Shown piece by piece: positions 16,538 to 26,680 of a stretch of 64,000 nucleotides of DNA. Source of the stretch: Aliiroseovarius sp. S1123 (GTDB lineage Bacteria; Pseudomonadota; Alphaproteobacteria; Rhodobacterales; Rhodobacteraceae); assembly GCF_023015885.1 (NCBI RefSeq), contig NZ_JALKBE010000001.1, positions 62,001-126,000 on the forward strand. Reading direction: 5' to 3'. Numbering within the stretch: position 1 is the stretch's first letter; the number at the start of each line of letters is the position of its first letter. The notes below the pieces were generated by a model. That model was given only the letters and a program-made list of their open reading frames with translations. It was not told the DNA's origin and ran no database searches. Position numbers and translations under genes: made by a program.

Positions 16538-18052
16538 ATGCAACGCACCCAAATCGGATTTCGCGGATTGCTGGCCTTCGCGCTTGTGTTGCCAGCCGTG
16601 GCCGTGGCGCAGGTCGAAACCAAGCAATATGAAGACGGATCCGTCTACGAAGGGACGTTCAAGGGCGGATTGCAGCACGGAATGGGCACTCTGACCCTGC
16701 CGTCGGGCTATGAGTATACCGGCGAGTTCATGGAGGGCGAGATCGTCGGGCAGGGCGTCGCGCGCTTCCCCAACGGATCGCTCTATGAAGGCAGCTTCGC
16801 GAAGGGGAAGCCGGAAGGCTTTGGCAAGATCACCTTTGCAGACGGCGCCAGCTTCGAAGGGGACTGGGTCGACGGAAAGATCAACGGCTCGGGCATGGCG
16901 CTGTATGCCAACGGCCTTCAGTATGAAGGCGGTTTCCGCAATGCGATGCATCACGGGCAGGGGCGGCTGCAAAGTCCGTCAGGTTATGTCTATGAAGGCG
17001 ACTGGGTTTCTGGCGTGAAAGAGGGCCGGGGCCGGTCGACCTATGCTGATGGCTCGGTCTACGAAGGCGGTATGCGTGGCGGAGAACGCGACGGTGCAGG
17101 TAAACTGACCCAGCCCGATGGCATGATGTACGAGGGCAACTGGACGCAAGGCCAGATGGACGGCGACGGTGTGCTGACGCAGGCCAATGGAGATGTGTAT
17201 TCGGGCCAGTTTCAGGCGGGGTCTCGTCAGGGTGCCGGGACAGTCGATTACGCCAATGGCGACCGCTATGAAGGCAGCTTTGACGCCGATCAGCGACACG
17301 GTCAGGGCGTTTTTGTGGGTGCGGATGGCTATCGTTATGAAGGGGACTGGGTCGCTGGTGTGATCGAAGGGGATGGGAACGTGACCTATCCCGATGGCTC
17401 GATCTACAAGGGTCAATTCCGCGCGGGTCTTCCCGATGGCGTGGGCGTGATCACCTATCCGGATGGCAGCAGCTTTGAAGGCGACTGGAAGGGCGGCGTA
17501 ATCGAAGGCAAGGGCATTGCCCTGCTGGCGGATGGTGCGCGTTATGAGGGAACGTTCAAGGAAGCGTTGTTCGATGGGGAAGGCACTTTGGCCACTGTAG
17601 ATGGTGCCGGCTATGCCGGTGGATGGCAGGCGGGCAAATTCCACGGACAAGGTGTGTCGAAACTGGCGGATGGCGCGACCTATGAAGGCGGGTTCGTGGA
17701 CGGCGAACGTGAAGGGCGCGGCACCTACAAGACGGCTGACGGGTTCAGCTATGCCGGCGATTGGGCCTCGGGCCTGTTTGATGGGCAGGGCATTGCGATC
17801 TATCCCGGCGGCGACCGTTATGAAGGTGGCTTCAAGGGTGGAAAACGTCATGGACAGGGCGTGGTCTATCGCGCTGACGGAAGCCAGGAAGAAGGCATCT
17901 GGGAGAATGGCATGATGGCGGGAGCAATCGAATCTGCCCCGGCACCCGCATTGGACAGCGGCGCCGCTGCGGCTGCGGCCGAAGCGGCGGGCGCGGCCTC
18001 GACCGCGGGGACGAATATAGCACCGGCTGTGGATCAGACTGGTAGCGAATAA
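16538..18052 (+). CDS. Exported MORN-repeat protein
   Basis: A 504-residue protein with a Sec signal peptide (residues 1-24; LLAFALVLPAVAVAQ) and then almost nothing but MORN repeats: 18 full 23-residue units plus a shorter last one, consensus ADGxxYEGxFxxGxxxGxGxxxY. An Ala-rich tail of about 40 residues ends the protein. MORN arrays form long extended beta-hairpin ribbons that bind lipids or proteins. Here the signal peptide places the ribbon in the periplasm or outside, so a scaffold or cell-envelope role is likely but unproven. No catalytic domain is visible. Its promoter region is shared with divergent nadE. Confidence 0.88.
   Translation: MQRTQIGFRGLLAFALVLPAVAVAQVETKQYEDGSVYEGTFKGGLQHGMGTLTLPSGYEYTGEFMEGEIVGQGVARFPNGSLYEGSFAKGKPEGFGKITFADGASFEGDWVDGKINGSGMALYANGLQYEGGFRNAMHHGQGRLQSPSGYVYEGDWVSGVKEGRGRSTYADGSVYEGGMRGGERDGAGKLTQPDGMMYEGNWTQGQMDGDGVLTQANGDVYSGQFQAGSRQGAGTVDYANGDRYEGSFDADQRHGQGVFVGADGYRYEGDWVAGVIEGDGNVTYPDGSIYKGQFRAGLPDGVGVITYPDGSSFEGDWKGGVIEGKGIALLADGARYEGTFKEALFDGEGTLATVDGAGYAGGWQAGKFHGQGVSKLADGATYEGGFVDGEREGRGTYKTADGFSYAGDWASGLFDGQGIAIYPGGDRYEGGFKGGKRHGQGVVYRADGSQEEGIWENGMMAGAIESAPAPALDSGAAAAAAEAAGAASTAGTNIAPAVDQTGSE
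16631..17932 (+). repeat. MORN coding repeats, 19 units of 69 bases
   Basis: In-frame tandem units of 69 bases (23 codons) run without interruption through the gene, with gatggc-type and tatgaaggc-type boxes recurring. Units have diverged in DNA but keep length exactly, which shows selection for the regular ribbon structure. Confidence 0.85.
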
Positions 18053-18098
18053 CATCCGCAAGGATGGCCCCCAACGGGTGGTTTCCCGAAAAAAGGAC

Positions 18099-18126
18099 TT
18101 TAACTTGACGGAAACGGACGTATATT
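18099..18126 (+). promoter_or_regulatory. Possible leu-leader promoter
   Basis: A good -10 box TATATT (18121-18126) ends 7 bases before the leader-peptide ATG; a weak -35-like TTTAAC lies 16 bases upstream at 18099-18104. If used, transcription would start at or next to the AUG. A TTGACG at 18105-18110 is too close to pair with this -10. Confidence 0.35.
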
Positions 18127-18133
18127 TGCGCGC

Positions 18134-18202
18134 ATGAACACGCAGACCCATATCGCTTTCCGCCCCGCACTGGGCCTTCTGCTACTGCTTAGCCGCCTCT
18201 GA
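18134..18202 (+). CDS. leuL: leu operon leader peptide (22 aa)
   Basis: A 22-codon ORF ending ALGLLLLLSRL, with seven Leu codons among the last ten and five consecutive (CTT CTG CTA CTG CTT, including the rare CTA). It sits 110 bases before leuA, and its stop overlaps the left arm of a strong hairpin. This is the classic layout of leucine attenuation: ribosome stalling at the Leu run when charged tRNA-Leu is scarce changes downstream RNA folding. No ribosome site is evident, and a -10 box lies just upstream, so the mRNA may be leaderless. Confidence 0.8.
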   Translation: MNTQTHIAFRPALGLLLLLSRL

Positions 18203-18274
18203 GCGTGCCGTTTTGGCGCGACCGCTCAGGGGACACGCCGACCGCGCCACGAACCGGCCCTATCCAAGTGGGCC
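18196..18274 (+). promoter_or_regulatory. Attenuator-like alternative hairpins before leuA
   Basis: Hairpin 1 pairs 18196-18205 with 18223-18232 (ten pairs, one G-U) plus an inner gcc/ggc helix. A competing helix pairs ggcgcg (18215-18220) with cgcgcc (18243-18248), so the two cannot coexist. A third short stem is ggccc/gggcc (18256-18260 with 18270-18274). No clear U tract follows, so termination may be Rho-dependent or control may act on leuA translation. Confidence 0.6.
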
Positions 18275-18312
18275 ACAAAGGCTAAGAACTTATATCTAAA
18301 GAGACCAAGACA

Positions 18313-19851
18313 ATGACCAATCCCTCGGATCACGTGTTGATTTTCGACACCACTTTGCGTGACGGTGAACAAAGCCCCGGCGCGACCATGACCCATGACG
18401 AAAAGCTCGAGATCGCCGAGATGCTGGACGAGATGGGTGTGGACATTATCGAGGCGGGCTTCCCGATTGCGTCCGAAGGCGACTTTGCTGCCGTGTCCGA
18501 GATTGCCGAGCGTTCCAAGAATTCGGTGATCTGTGGCTTGAGCCGCGCAAACTTCAAAGACATTGATCGCTGTGCCGAAGCCGTGCGCAAAGCGGCCAAG
18601 CCACGCATTCACACCTTCATTGGTACCTCGCCCCTGCACCGCGCCATTCCGAACCTGACTCAGGACGAGATGGCCGACCTGATCCACGAGACCGTCAGCC
18701 ATGCGCGCAACTTGGTGGATGATGTGCAGTGGTCTCCGATGGACGCGACGCGGACGGAGCATGACTATCTGTGCCGCGTGATCGAGATCGCAATCAAGGC
18801 AGGTGCCACGACGATCAACATTCCCGACACGGTGGGCTATACCGCGCCGCGTGAAAGCGCCGACCTGATCCGCATGCTGATCGAACGTGTGCCGGGCGCG
18901 GACGAGATCATCTTCGCCACCCACTGTCACAACGATCTGGGCATGGCGACCGCCAACGCCTTGGCCGCTGTCGAGGCTGGCGCGCGTCAGATCGAATGCA
19001 CCATCAACGGCTTGGGCGAACGCGCTGGCAACACCGCTCTGGAAGAGGTCGTGATGGCTCTGAAAGTGCGCAATGACATCATGCCGTACCAGACCGGTAT
19101 CGACACGACGAAAATCATGAACATCTCGCGCCGCGTGGCGCAGGTGTCGGGCTTTGCGGTGCAGTACAACAAAGCCATCGTCGGCAAGAACGCTTTTGCC
19201 CATGAAAGCGGCATTCACCAGGACGGCATGCTGAAGAACCCGGAAAACTTCGAGATCATGCGCCCCGAAGACATCGGTCTGGCCGGGACGTCCTTGCCCT
19301 TAGGCAAGCACTCGGGCCGGGCTGCGTTGAAGGCCAAATTGAACGATCTGGGCTTTGACGTGGGGGACAACCAGTTGAAGGACGTCTTTGTGCGTTTCAA
19401 GGAATTGGCCGATACCAAGAAAGAGGTGTTCGACGAGGATATCGTCGCCCTGATGACCGACGGCACCGACGACGCCAATGACCAGCTGCAGGTGAAATCC
19501 CTGCGCGTGATTGCCGGCGGCGAGGAAAAGAATACTGCCGACCTGACCATGACCGTGAACGGTGTCGAGCATAAGGTCAGTTCGGAAGGTGACGGGCCGG
19601 TTGATGCAGCGTTCAACTGCGTGAAGATGATCTTCCCGCATGAGGCACGCTTGCAGCTGTATCAAGTACATGCCGTGACCGAAGGCACCGACGCGCAGGC
19701 GACGGTCTCGGTGCGGATGGAAGAGAACGGCAAGATCGTGACCGGCCAGTCCTCGCACACCGATACGATCCTGGCTTCGGTCCGGGCTTACGTGAATGCG
19801 TTGAATAACCTGATCACGCGTCGCGAAAAGACCAAGCCCGAGGGCGTCTGA
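18313..19851 (+). CDS. leuA: 2-isopropylmalate synthase
   Basis: A 512-residue enzyme for the first committed step of leucine synthesis, condensing acetyl-CoA with 2-oxoisovalerate. The TIM barrel shows LIFDTTLRDGEQSPGATM (about 9-26) and the metal motif ATHCHNDLGMATANALAAVE. GIHQDGMLKNP follows in the linker. The C-terminal third is the regulatory LeuA dimer domain, which binds leucine for feedback inhibition. Length is normal. Expression is expected to be controlled by the leucine leader upstream, and a strong intrinsic terminator follows. Confidence 0.96.
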   Translation: MTNPSDHVLIFDTTLRDGEQSPGATMTHDEKLEIAEMLDEMGVDIIEAGFPIASEGDFAAVSEIAERSKNSVICGLSRANFKDIDRCAEAVRKAAKPRIHTFIGTSPLHRAIPNLTQDEMADLIHETVSHARNLVDDVQWSPMDATRTEHDYLCRVIEIAIKAGATTINIPDTVGYTAPRESADLIRMLIERVPGADEIIFATHCHNDLGMATANALAAVEAGARQIECTINGLGERAGNTALEEVVMALKVRNDIMPYQTGIDTTKIMNISRRVAQVSGFAVQYNKAIVGKNAFAHESGIHQDGMLKNPENFEIMRPEDIGLAGTSLPLGKHSGRAALKAKLNDLGFDVGDNQLKDVFVRFKELADTKKEVFDEDIVALMTDGTDDANDQLQVKSLRVIAGGEEKNTADLTMTVNGVEHKVSSEGDGPVDAAFNCVKMIFPHEARLQLYQVHAVTEGTDAQATVSVRMEENGKIVTGQSSHTDTILASVRAYVNALNNLITRREKTKPEGV

Positions 19852-19863
19852 TCTGAAACAAGG

Positions 19864-19892
19864 TGCGGGCAAAGCAATTTGCCCGCATTTTT
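19864..19892 (+). terminator. Intrinsic terminator of leuA
   Basis: A perfect 10-base stem tgcgggcaaa/tttgcccgca with a gcaa tetraloop is followed directly by ttttt (19888-19892). It begins 12 bases after the leuA stop. Confidence 0.93.
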
Positions 19893-20023
19893 GCGATTAG
19901 TTCGAAAAGTGAAAGCCGATTGCCAGAATTTATGGGTAATCTTTCACCAATTGTTCGAAATTTCCCCTCCTTGGCGATAAGCCGCTCGCCCGTTTGTATT
20001 AGGGCTTTCACCGCAGGGCTTAG

Positions 20024-21136
<1,113 letters not shown>

Positions 21137-21187
21137 TCGGGTTTGCCCCGCCGGTGGGGCGCGCCCGTCGGGTAACCGGAGGCCAGA

Positions 21188-22114
21188 TTGGCACGCAAAC
21201 CGAACCAGACCGAGGAATACGGCCGTCCGCTGCGCAGGCTTTTTGTCGGGCTGCTTATGCTATGCCTGTTTCTGATTTTTCTGGTTTGGCGGATTGATAG
21301 CCCCCGGGTTGAACGCTTTCGCGCCAACCTGATCGACACGGTGGTGCCCAGTTTTGACTGGGCCTTGGTGCCGGTGACCAAGCTGGTTGGCATGGTCGAG
21401 GACTTCCAGTCCTATCAGCGGATTTACGAACAGAACCAAGAACTGCGCCGCGAGCTACAGCAGATGAAGGCGTGGAAGGAAGCGGCTCTTCAGCTGGAAC
21501 AGGAAAATGCCCAGCTTTTGAACCTGAACAACGTGCGGCTGGATGCGCAGCTCAGCTATGTGACCGGCGTTGTGCTGGCCGACAGCGGTTCACCCTTCCG
21601 TCAGTCGGTACTTCTGAACATTGGCACCCGCGACGGGCTGGTGGATGGTTGGGCGGCGACTGATGGTCTGGGGCTGGCAGGGCGGATCGCAGGTGTTGGG
21701 AAAAGCACCAGCCGTGTGATTCTGCTGACGGATAGCAACAGCCGCATTCCGATCACCGTCCAGCCCTCGGGGCAGGATGCGCTTCTGGTGGGCGACAACT
21801 CGGCTGTCCCGCCGATCGAGTTTTTGGAAAGCCCCGAAAAGGTCCGACCGGGTGACCGAGTGGTGTCGTCCGGCGATGGGGGCGTGTTCCCCGCCGGGCT
21901 TCTGGTGGGGCATGTGGCGCTGGGTACCGACCGGCGGCTACGCGTTCGGTTGGCGGCAGATTACGAGCGGCTTCAGTTCCTGCGTGTCCTGCGCAGTCAT
22001 CCCGGCGAAATGGTCGAGGGAGAAGGCAGCCTGATCGTCGCTACACCGGCTGTACCGCCCGCTCCTGACGTTGCCGAGGATTCCGCAAGCGCACAGGAAG
22101 GGGCGGGTGAATGA
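21188..22114 (+). CDS. mreC: Rod shape-determining protein MreC
   Basis: A 308-residue bitopic protein: basic N-terminus, one helix (about residues 19-37, LLMLCLFLIFLVW), a coiled coil (about 75-115, rich in Gln/Glu/Leu), then the periplasmic beta domains with LTDSNSRIPI and PGDRVVSSGDGGVFPAGLLVG. It joins MreB to PBP2 and RodA. The start is TTG 21188, supported by ggagg 5 bases upstream and the usual MARKxxQTExYxRPLRR beginning. Its stop overlaps the mreD ATG. Confidence 0.94.
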   Translation: MARKPNQTEEYGRPLRRLFVGLLMLCLFLIFLVWRIDSPRVERFRANLIDTVVPSFDWALVPVTKLVGMVEDFQSYQRIYEQNQELRRELQQMKAWKEAALQLEQENAQLLNLNNVRLDAQLSYVTGVVLADSGSPFRQSVLLNIGTRDGLVDGWAATDGLGLAGRIAGVGKSTSRVILLTDSNSRIPITVQPSGQDALLVGDNSAVPPIEFLESPEKVRPGDRVVSSGDGGVFPAGLLVGHVALGTDRRLRVRLAADYERLQFLRVLRSHPGEMVEGEGSLIVATPAVPPAPDVAEDSASAQEGAGE

Positions 22115-22650
22115 CCGATCGCGTCACGCTTCTTCGCTGGGCCTTCTGGGGGCTGTTGATCGTGATCTCGGCGGGTCTTCTGTTTGTGAAACTTCTGCCT
22201 CTGGACCTGAGCGCGGGGCGCTTTCCCGGACCCGACATCTTCATTGCCGTCGTGGCTGCATGGATGCTGCGCCGCCCGGATTATGTGCCCATCCTTCTGG
22301 TCGCCGCTCTGATTTTCCTGACAGATCTTTTGTACCAAGACATTCCTGCCATTGGCGCCCTGATGGCGGTTATCGGGCTTGAGGTACTCCGGCGGCGCGA
22401 GCCCGGATTGCGCGAGCAGTCCTTCGTGGTTGAATGGGGCGTCGTCGCCGCCATTTTGCTTGCGATGCTGTTTGCTGAACGGATCTTTCTTACCGTCTTC
22501 TTCGTTGACCAAATCCCCTTTGGCCGCGCCTTGTTGCAGTTTGTAAGCACCGTTGCGATCTATCCAGCGGTGGTCTTTGTTTCGGTCTTTGTACTGGGCG
22601 TTGAGAAGCTTCAACCCGGTGATGATCCGGTACGGAGTCAGGCAGCATGA
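22111..22650 (+). CDS. mreD: Rod shape-determining protein MreD
   Basis: A 179-residue integral membrane protein with five or six helices, including LLLIVISAGLLFVKLL, DIFIAVVAAWMLRRPDYVP and WGVVAAILLAMLFAERIF. MreD is poorly conserved in sequence, and identification rests on size, topology and position between mreC and mrdA, with 4-base overlaps on both sides. Confidence 0.9.
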   Translation: MTDRVTLLRWAFWGLLIVISAGLLFVKLLPLDLSAGRFPGPDIFIAVVAAWMLRRPDYVPILLVAALIFLTDLLYQDIPAIGALMAVIGLEVLRRREPGLREQSFVVEWGVVAAILLAMLFAERIFLTVFFVDQIPFGRALLQFVSTVAIYPAVVFVSVFVLGVEKLQPGDDPVRSQAA

Positions 22651-24602
22651 AGCGCTCCCCCATAGATACCGAGGCCAGCGCCCGCAAGATTACCCGCCGG
22701 GGATTGTTCCTAGGTGGGCTTCAGGTCTCGTTCGCGGCGATGCTGGTGGGGCGGATGCGCTATATGCAGGTCGAACAGGCCGACGAATACCGCAACCTCG
22801 CTGAAGAGAACCGTGTGAAGTTCTCGCTGCTGCCACCCGCGCGGGGACTGATCTATGACCGCAATGGCGTGCTGATCGCGGGCAACGAACAGAACTATCG
22901 CATTGTCATCGTGCGCGAGGATGCGGACGACCCCGAAGCGGTGCTGAACCGTCTGCGTAAGATCGTATGGATCGACGATGCGGACGTGAAACGCACCTTG
23001 GACGAAATGCGTCGCCGCAGCCCCTTCGTGCCGGTGACGGTTGCTGACCGCGTCGCATGGGAAGACGTGGCCGAGGTCGCCGTGAACGCGCCCGCGCTGC
23101 CCGGCATTACCGCTGAAGTGGGCCTGTCGCGCAGCTATCCGCGTGCCGATGATTTCGCCCATGTGATCGGCTATGTGGGTCCCGTGTCGGATTATGATCT
23201 CTCCAAGCTGGAAGACCCCGATCCGCTTCTGCAAATCCCACGCTTCCAGATCGGCAAAAGCGGTGTGGAGGCGAAGATGGAGCTGGATCTGCGCGGATCC
23301 GCTGGCACGCGCGAGGTCGAGGTGAATGCGGTGGGTCGCGAAATGCGCGAGCTGGGCCGCGAGGAAGGCCGCGCGGGGGACAATATTCAGCTGACTGTGG
23401 ATGCGGACCTGCAGGCCTATGTGCAGGCGCGCCTTGCGGGTGAAAGTGCTGCGGCGGTGGTGATGGACACTCAGACGGGGGATGTGTTGGCCATCGGCTC
23501 GGCACCGACGTTTGATCCGAATAAATTCGTACGCGGGATTTCCAGCAAGGATTACGGCACGCTTCTGAACGATAAGTACCGTCCGCTGGCTGCGAAACCT
23601 GCTCAGGGCACCTATCCGCCCGGATCGACCTTCAAGATGGTCACGGCCTTGGCCGCATTGGAAGATGGCGTGATCGACACGAATGAATCCATCAAGTGCT
23701 ACGGTTATGTCGAAGTGCACAAACGTCGGTTTCACTGCTGGAAACGCGGGGGGCACGGGCCTGTCGATCTGGTGAAAAGCCTGCGTGAAAGCTGTGATAT
23801 CTACTATTACGACATCGCCCAACGCGTGGGGATCGAGAAGATTGCCGAGATGGCCCGCAAACTGGGGCTGGGCGAGCGTCATGATCTGCCATTGTCTGCG
23901 ATTGCGCAGGGCCTGATCCCCACCAAGGCGTGGAAGCGCGAGGCGCGAGGTGCGGACTGGGTGATCGGTGACAGTCTGAACGCAGGCATCGGCCAGGGCT
24001 TCGTTCTGGCGTCACCCTTGCAGCTGACGGTGATGACCGCGCGACTGGCGACGGGGCAGGCGATCCATCCGCGGTTGGTGCGTTCGGTCAACGGGGTTGA
24101 GACCCCCGTCCGCAATGATGGCCCGCTCGAGATCAGCACCAGCAATCTGAACGCCATTCGTGAAGGCATGTACGAAGTCGTGAACGCACGGCGCGGTACC
24201 GCCGGGCGGTCAAAGGTCGTGGGTGACGACCTGCGCATGGCAGGCAAAACCGGCACCAGTCAGGTGCGCAACATCACCGCCGCCGAACGGGCGCGCGGGG
24301 TGTTTCGAAACGAGGACTTGCCGTGGGAGCGGCGCGACCACGCGCTGTTCGTGTGCTATGCACCCCACGACAACCCGCGCTATGCGGTGACGATCGTGGT
24401 CGAACACGGCGGGGGCGGCTCTACCGCTGCGGCCCCGATTGCCCGAGATGTGATGTTGCAAGCGTTCTACAAGGGTAAGCCCCCGCTCGAGGCTTATCCG
24501 GAGAACCAGCGCGGTACGATCCAAACCCGCCAGCGTGACATCGAAGAAATGCTGGACATGCCACATGACGAGCGCGTGAAGGCCGCCGAGGGCCGGGCAT
24601 GA
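22647..24602 (+). CDS. mrdA: Penicillin-binding protein 2
   Basis: A 651-residue elongation transpeptidase. One N-terminal helix (about 26-44) anchors it; the pedestal/dimerisation region follows with PPARGLIYDRNGVLIAGN and YPRADDFAHVIGYVGPV. The penicillin-binding domain has the nucleophile motif PPGSTFKM (Ser327), SCD in place of SxN (RESCDIYYYDIA) and the KTGTSQ box. It cross-links new peptidoglycan during side-wall growth with RodA. It overlaps both mreD and mrdB by 4 bases. Confidence 0.96.
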   Translation: MKRSPIDTEASARKITRRGLFLGGLQVSFAAMLVGRMRYMQVEQADEYRNLAEENRVKFSLLPPARGLIYDRNGVLIAGNEQNYRIVIVREDADDPEAVLNRLRKIVWIDDADVKRTLDEMRRRSPFVPVTVADRVAWEDVAEVAVNAPALPGITAEVGLSRSYPRADDFAHVIGYVGPVSDYDLSKLEDPDPLLQIPRFQIGKSGVEAKMELDLRGSAGTREVEVNAVGREMRELGREEGRAGDNIQLTVDADLQAYVQARLAGESAAAVVMDTQTGDVLAIGSAPTFDPNKFVRGISSKDYGTLLNDKYRPLAAKPAQGTYPPGSTFKMVTALAALEDGVIDTNESIKCYGYVEVHKRRFHCWKRGGHGPVDLVKSLRESCDIYYYDIAQRVGIEKIAEMARKLGLGERHDLPLSAIAQGLIPTKAWKREARGADWVIGDSLNAGIGQGFVLASPLQLTVMTARLATGQAIHPRLVRSVNGVETPVRNDGPLEISTSNLNAIREGMYEVVNARRGTAGRSKVVGDDLRMAGKTGTSQVRNITAAERARGVFRNEDLPWERRDHALFVCYAPHDNPRYAVTIVVEHGGGGSTAAAPIARDVMLQAFYKGKPPLEAYPENQRGTIQTRQRDIEEMLDMPHDERVKAAEGRA

Positions 24603-25744
24603 GCTATCTTGAATACAACGTCAAAGTCGTCCCGTCGGGGCTGCGAAAGGTGCTCTATCTGAACTGGTCGCTTGTACTTTTGTTGATCGCGGTGGCGAGC
24701 GTCGGCTTCCTGATGCTGTTTTCCGTTGCGGGCGGCAAGATGGACCCGTGGGCCATGGCGCAGATGAAGCGCTTTGCGTTGGGTATGTTCCTGATGTTTG
24801 TCATCGCCATGGTACCCATCTGGTTCTGGCGCAACATGGCCGGGGTGGGCTATCTGCTGTCGCTTGTTCTGCTGGTGCTGGTCGAGGTCATGGGCTCGGT
24901 CGGCATGGGCGCGCAGCGCTGGATCGACCTTGGCTTTATGCGCCTGCAACCGTCCGAGCTGATGAAAATCACCTTGGTGATGATGCTAGCGGCCTATTAT
25001 GACTGGCTTGATATCAAGAAAGTCTCGCGCCCGCTCTGGGTGCTGATCCCGGTCATCCTGATCATGCTGCCGACCTTTCTGGTGCTGCGTCAGCCGGACC
25101 TCGGCACCTCGATCCTGCTGGTGACGGGCGGCGGCGTGATCATGTTTTTAGCGGGCGTCAGCCTGTGGTATTTCGGGGCGGTCATTGCCTCGGGCGTAGG
25201 TCTGGTGGCGTCGGTCTTCATGTCACGCGGGACGGAATGGCAGCTTCTGAAAGACTACCAATATCGCCGCATCGACACGTTCCTTGATCCATCCTCGGAC
25301 CCTTTGGGGGCGGGCTATCACATCACCCAATCCAAGATCGCGCTAGGGTCCGGCGGCTGGACTGGCCGGGGCTTCATGCAAGGCACACAGTCGCGCCTGA
25401 ACTTCCTGCCGGAAAAACACACGGACTTCATCTTCACCACGCTGGCCGAAGAATTCGGCTTTCTGGGGGGCGCATCCCTGCTGACGCTCTACGTGCTGAT
25501 CCTGATCTTCTGCGCTGCCTCGGCCTTCCAGAACAAGGACCGTTTCAGCTCGCTTCTGATCCTTGGCATTTCTGTCACCTTCTTCTTGTTCTTTGCCGTG
25601 AACATGTCCATGGTGATGGGCCTTGCCCCAGTGGTTGGGGTGCCGTTGCCGATGGTCAGCTATGGCGGATCTGCCATGTTGATTTTGCTGGTTGGTTTCG
25701 GTTTGGTCCAAAGCGCGCATGTGCACAGAGCGAGACAAAAGTGA
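24599..25744 (+). CDS. mrdB: Peptidoglycan glycosyltransferase RodA
   Basis: A 381-residue SEDS-family polymerase with about ten membrane helices. Family motifs are GMGAQRWIDLGFMRLQPSEL (about 101-120), FLVLRQPDLGTSILL and LGAGYHITQSKIALGSGG, then LPEKHTDFIFTTLAEEFGF, which carries the key acidic residues, and a C-terminal PLPMVSYGGSAML. It polymerises lipid II and pairs with PBP2 encoded just upstream. Confidence 0.96.
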   Translation: MSYLEYNVKVVPSGLRKVLYLNWSLVLLLIAVASVGFLMLFSVAGGKMDPWAMAQMKRFALGMFLMFVIAMVPIWFWRNMAGVGYLLSLVLLVLVEVMGSVGMGAQRWIDLGFMRLQPSELMKITLVMMLAAYYDWLDIKKVSRPLWVLIPVILIMLPTFLVLRQPDLGTSILLVTGGGVIMFLAGVSLWYFGAVIASGVGLVASVFMSRGTEWQLLKDYQYRRIDTFLDPSSDPLGAGYHITQSKIALGSGGWTGRGFMQGTQSRLNFLPEKHTDFIFTTLAEEFGFLGGASLLTLYVLILIFCAASAFQNKDRFSSLLILGISVTFFLFFAVNMSMVMGLAPVVGVPLPMVSYGGSAMLILLVGFGLVQSAHVHRARQK

Positions 25745-26676
25745 TGCCCATCAACGTCCTGTATGCCGGCAATCCCAAACGCTGGGATGTCTATCATCGC
25801 GAAATCAGCAAAGCGCTTGATGAAATTCAGATCGAGGCAACGCTGTCCTGTGATTTGCCGGCCGATCAGGTGGACTACATCGTCTATGACCCAAACAGCG
25901 CACTTCAGGATTTCACCCCCTTCACCCGCGCCAAGGCGGTGCTGGGCCTGTGGGCTGGGGTTGAACGGATCGTCTATAACCCCACGCTGACCCAACCCTA
26001 TGCGCGTATGGTGGATCAGGGGCTAAGCGAGGGCATGACTGAATGGGTGGTCGGCCACGTGCTGCGTCACCATTTGGAAATGGATCAGGACATTCACAAC
26101 ACCACCCCGGCTTGGGGGCGTCTGGCCCCACCGCTGGCCCGCAATCGTCGCGTCGGCATTCTGGGACTGGGAGAGCTGGGTCGGGTGGCTGCCAAAGCCC
26201 TCACCGCTCTTAATTTCCCGGTGTCAGGTTGGAGCCGCGGAACCAAATCGATTGACGGCGTCACCTGCCTTCATGGCGATGATGGGTTAGAGCAGGTGTT
26301 GCGCAATTCAGACATTCTGGTCCTTCTGCTGCCCGCCACCAAAGCGACCGAGAACGTCCTGAACGCCGAACGAATTGCCATGCTGCCCGAAGGTGCAGTG
26401 ATCATAAATCCGGGCCGTGGCCCGCTGATTGACGATACCGCACTTCTGGACGCGCTGGATCGTGGGCATATCGGCCATGCGACACTGGATGTGTTCCGCG
26501 TCGAACCCTTGCCGGATGACGACCCCTACTGGGCCCACCCGAAAGTGACCGTCACACCGCATATCGCCTCAGACACACGCCCCGACACGGCCGCTAAGGT
26601 CATCGCCGAAAACATCCGTCGTGGCGAGGCGAAAGAACCCTTCCTGCATCTGGTCGACAAGAAAGCGGGTTACTAA
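25744..26676 (+). CDS. D-2-hydroxyacid dehydrogenase, glyoxylate/hydroxypyruvate reductase A type
   Basis: A 310-residue NAD(P)-dependent reductase. The Rossmann motif is VGILGLGELGRVAAKAL (about 137-153); the catalytic set is INPGRGPLIDD (Arg), a conserved Glu in DVFRVEPLPDDDP and the His in VTPHIASDTRP. These match GhrA-type enzymes that reduce glyoxylate or hydroxypyruvate. GTG 25741 and ATG 25744 overlap the mrdB stop; I use the ATG. It is probably cotranscribed with the wall genes, although the metabolic link is not obvious. An intergenic repeat element follows its stop. Confidence 0.88.
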   Translation: MPINVLYAGNPKRWDVYHREISKALDEIQIEATLSCDLPADQVDYIVYDPNSALQDFTPFTRAKAVLGLWAGVERIVYNPTLTQPYARMVDQGLSEGMTEWVVGHVLRHHLEMDQDIHNTTPAWGRLAPPLARNRRVGILGLGELGRVAAKALTALNFPVSGWSRGTKSIDGVTCLHGDDGLEQVLRNSDILVLLLPATKATENVLNAERIAMLPEGAVIINPGRGPLIDDTALLDALDRGHIGHATLDVFRVEPLPDDDPYWAHPKVTVTPHIASDTRPDTAAKVIAENIRRGEAKEPFLHLVDKKAGY

Positions 26677-26680
26677 GCCC

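Noticed and set aside
16355-16972. Upstream extension of nadE on the minus strand
   Set aside because: It is antisense to the MORN gene, and family length is met from 16354.
16631-17932. Regular 69-base periodicity as a CRISPR or satellite array
   Set aside because: Units are coding, diverged and have no spacers; they encode MORN repeats.
18105-18110. TTGACG as -35 of the leu leader promoter
   Set aside because: Only 10 bases from TATATT and no -10 at 17 bases downstream; spacing is wrong.
16979-18151. 390-codon minus-strand frame opposite the MORN gene
   Set aside because: Produced by the regular 69-base coding repeats; no independent features.
22710-23882. 390-codon minus-strand frame opposite mrdA
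   Set aside because: Shadow of a well-conserved gene; translation is rich in His/Arg and lacks domain features.
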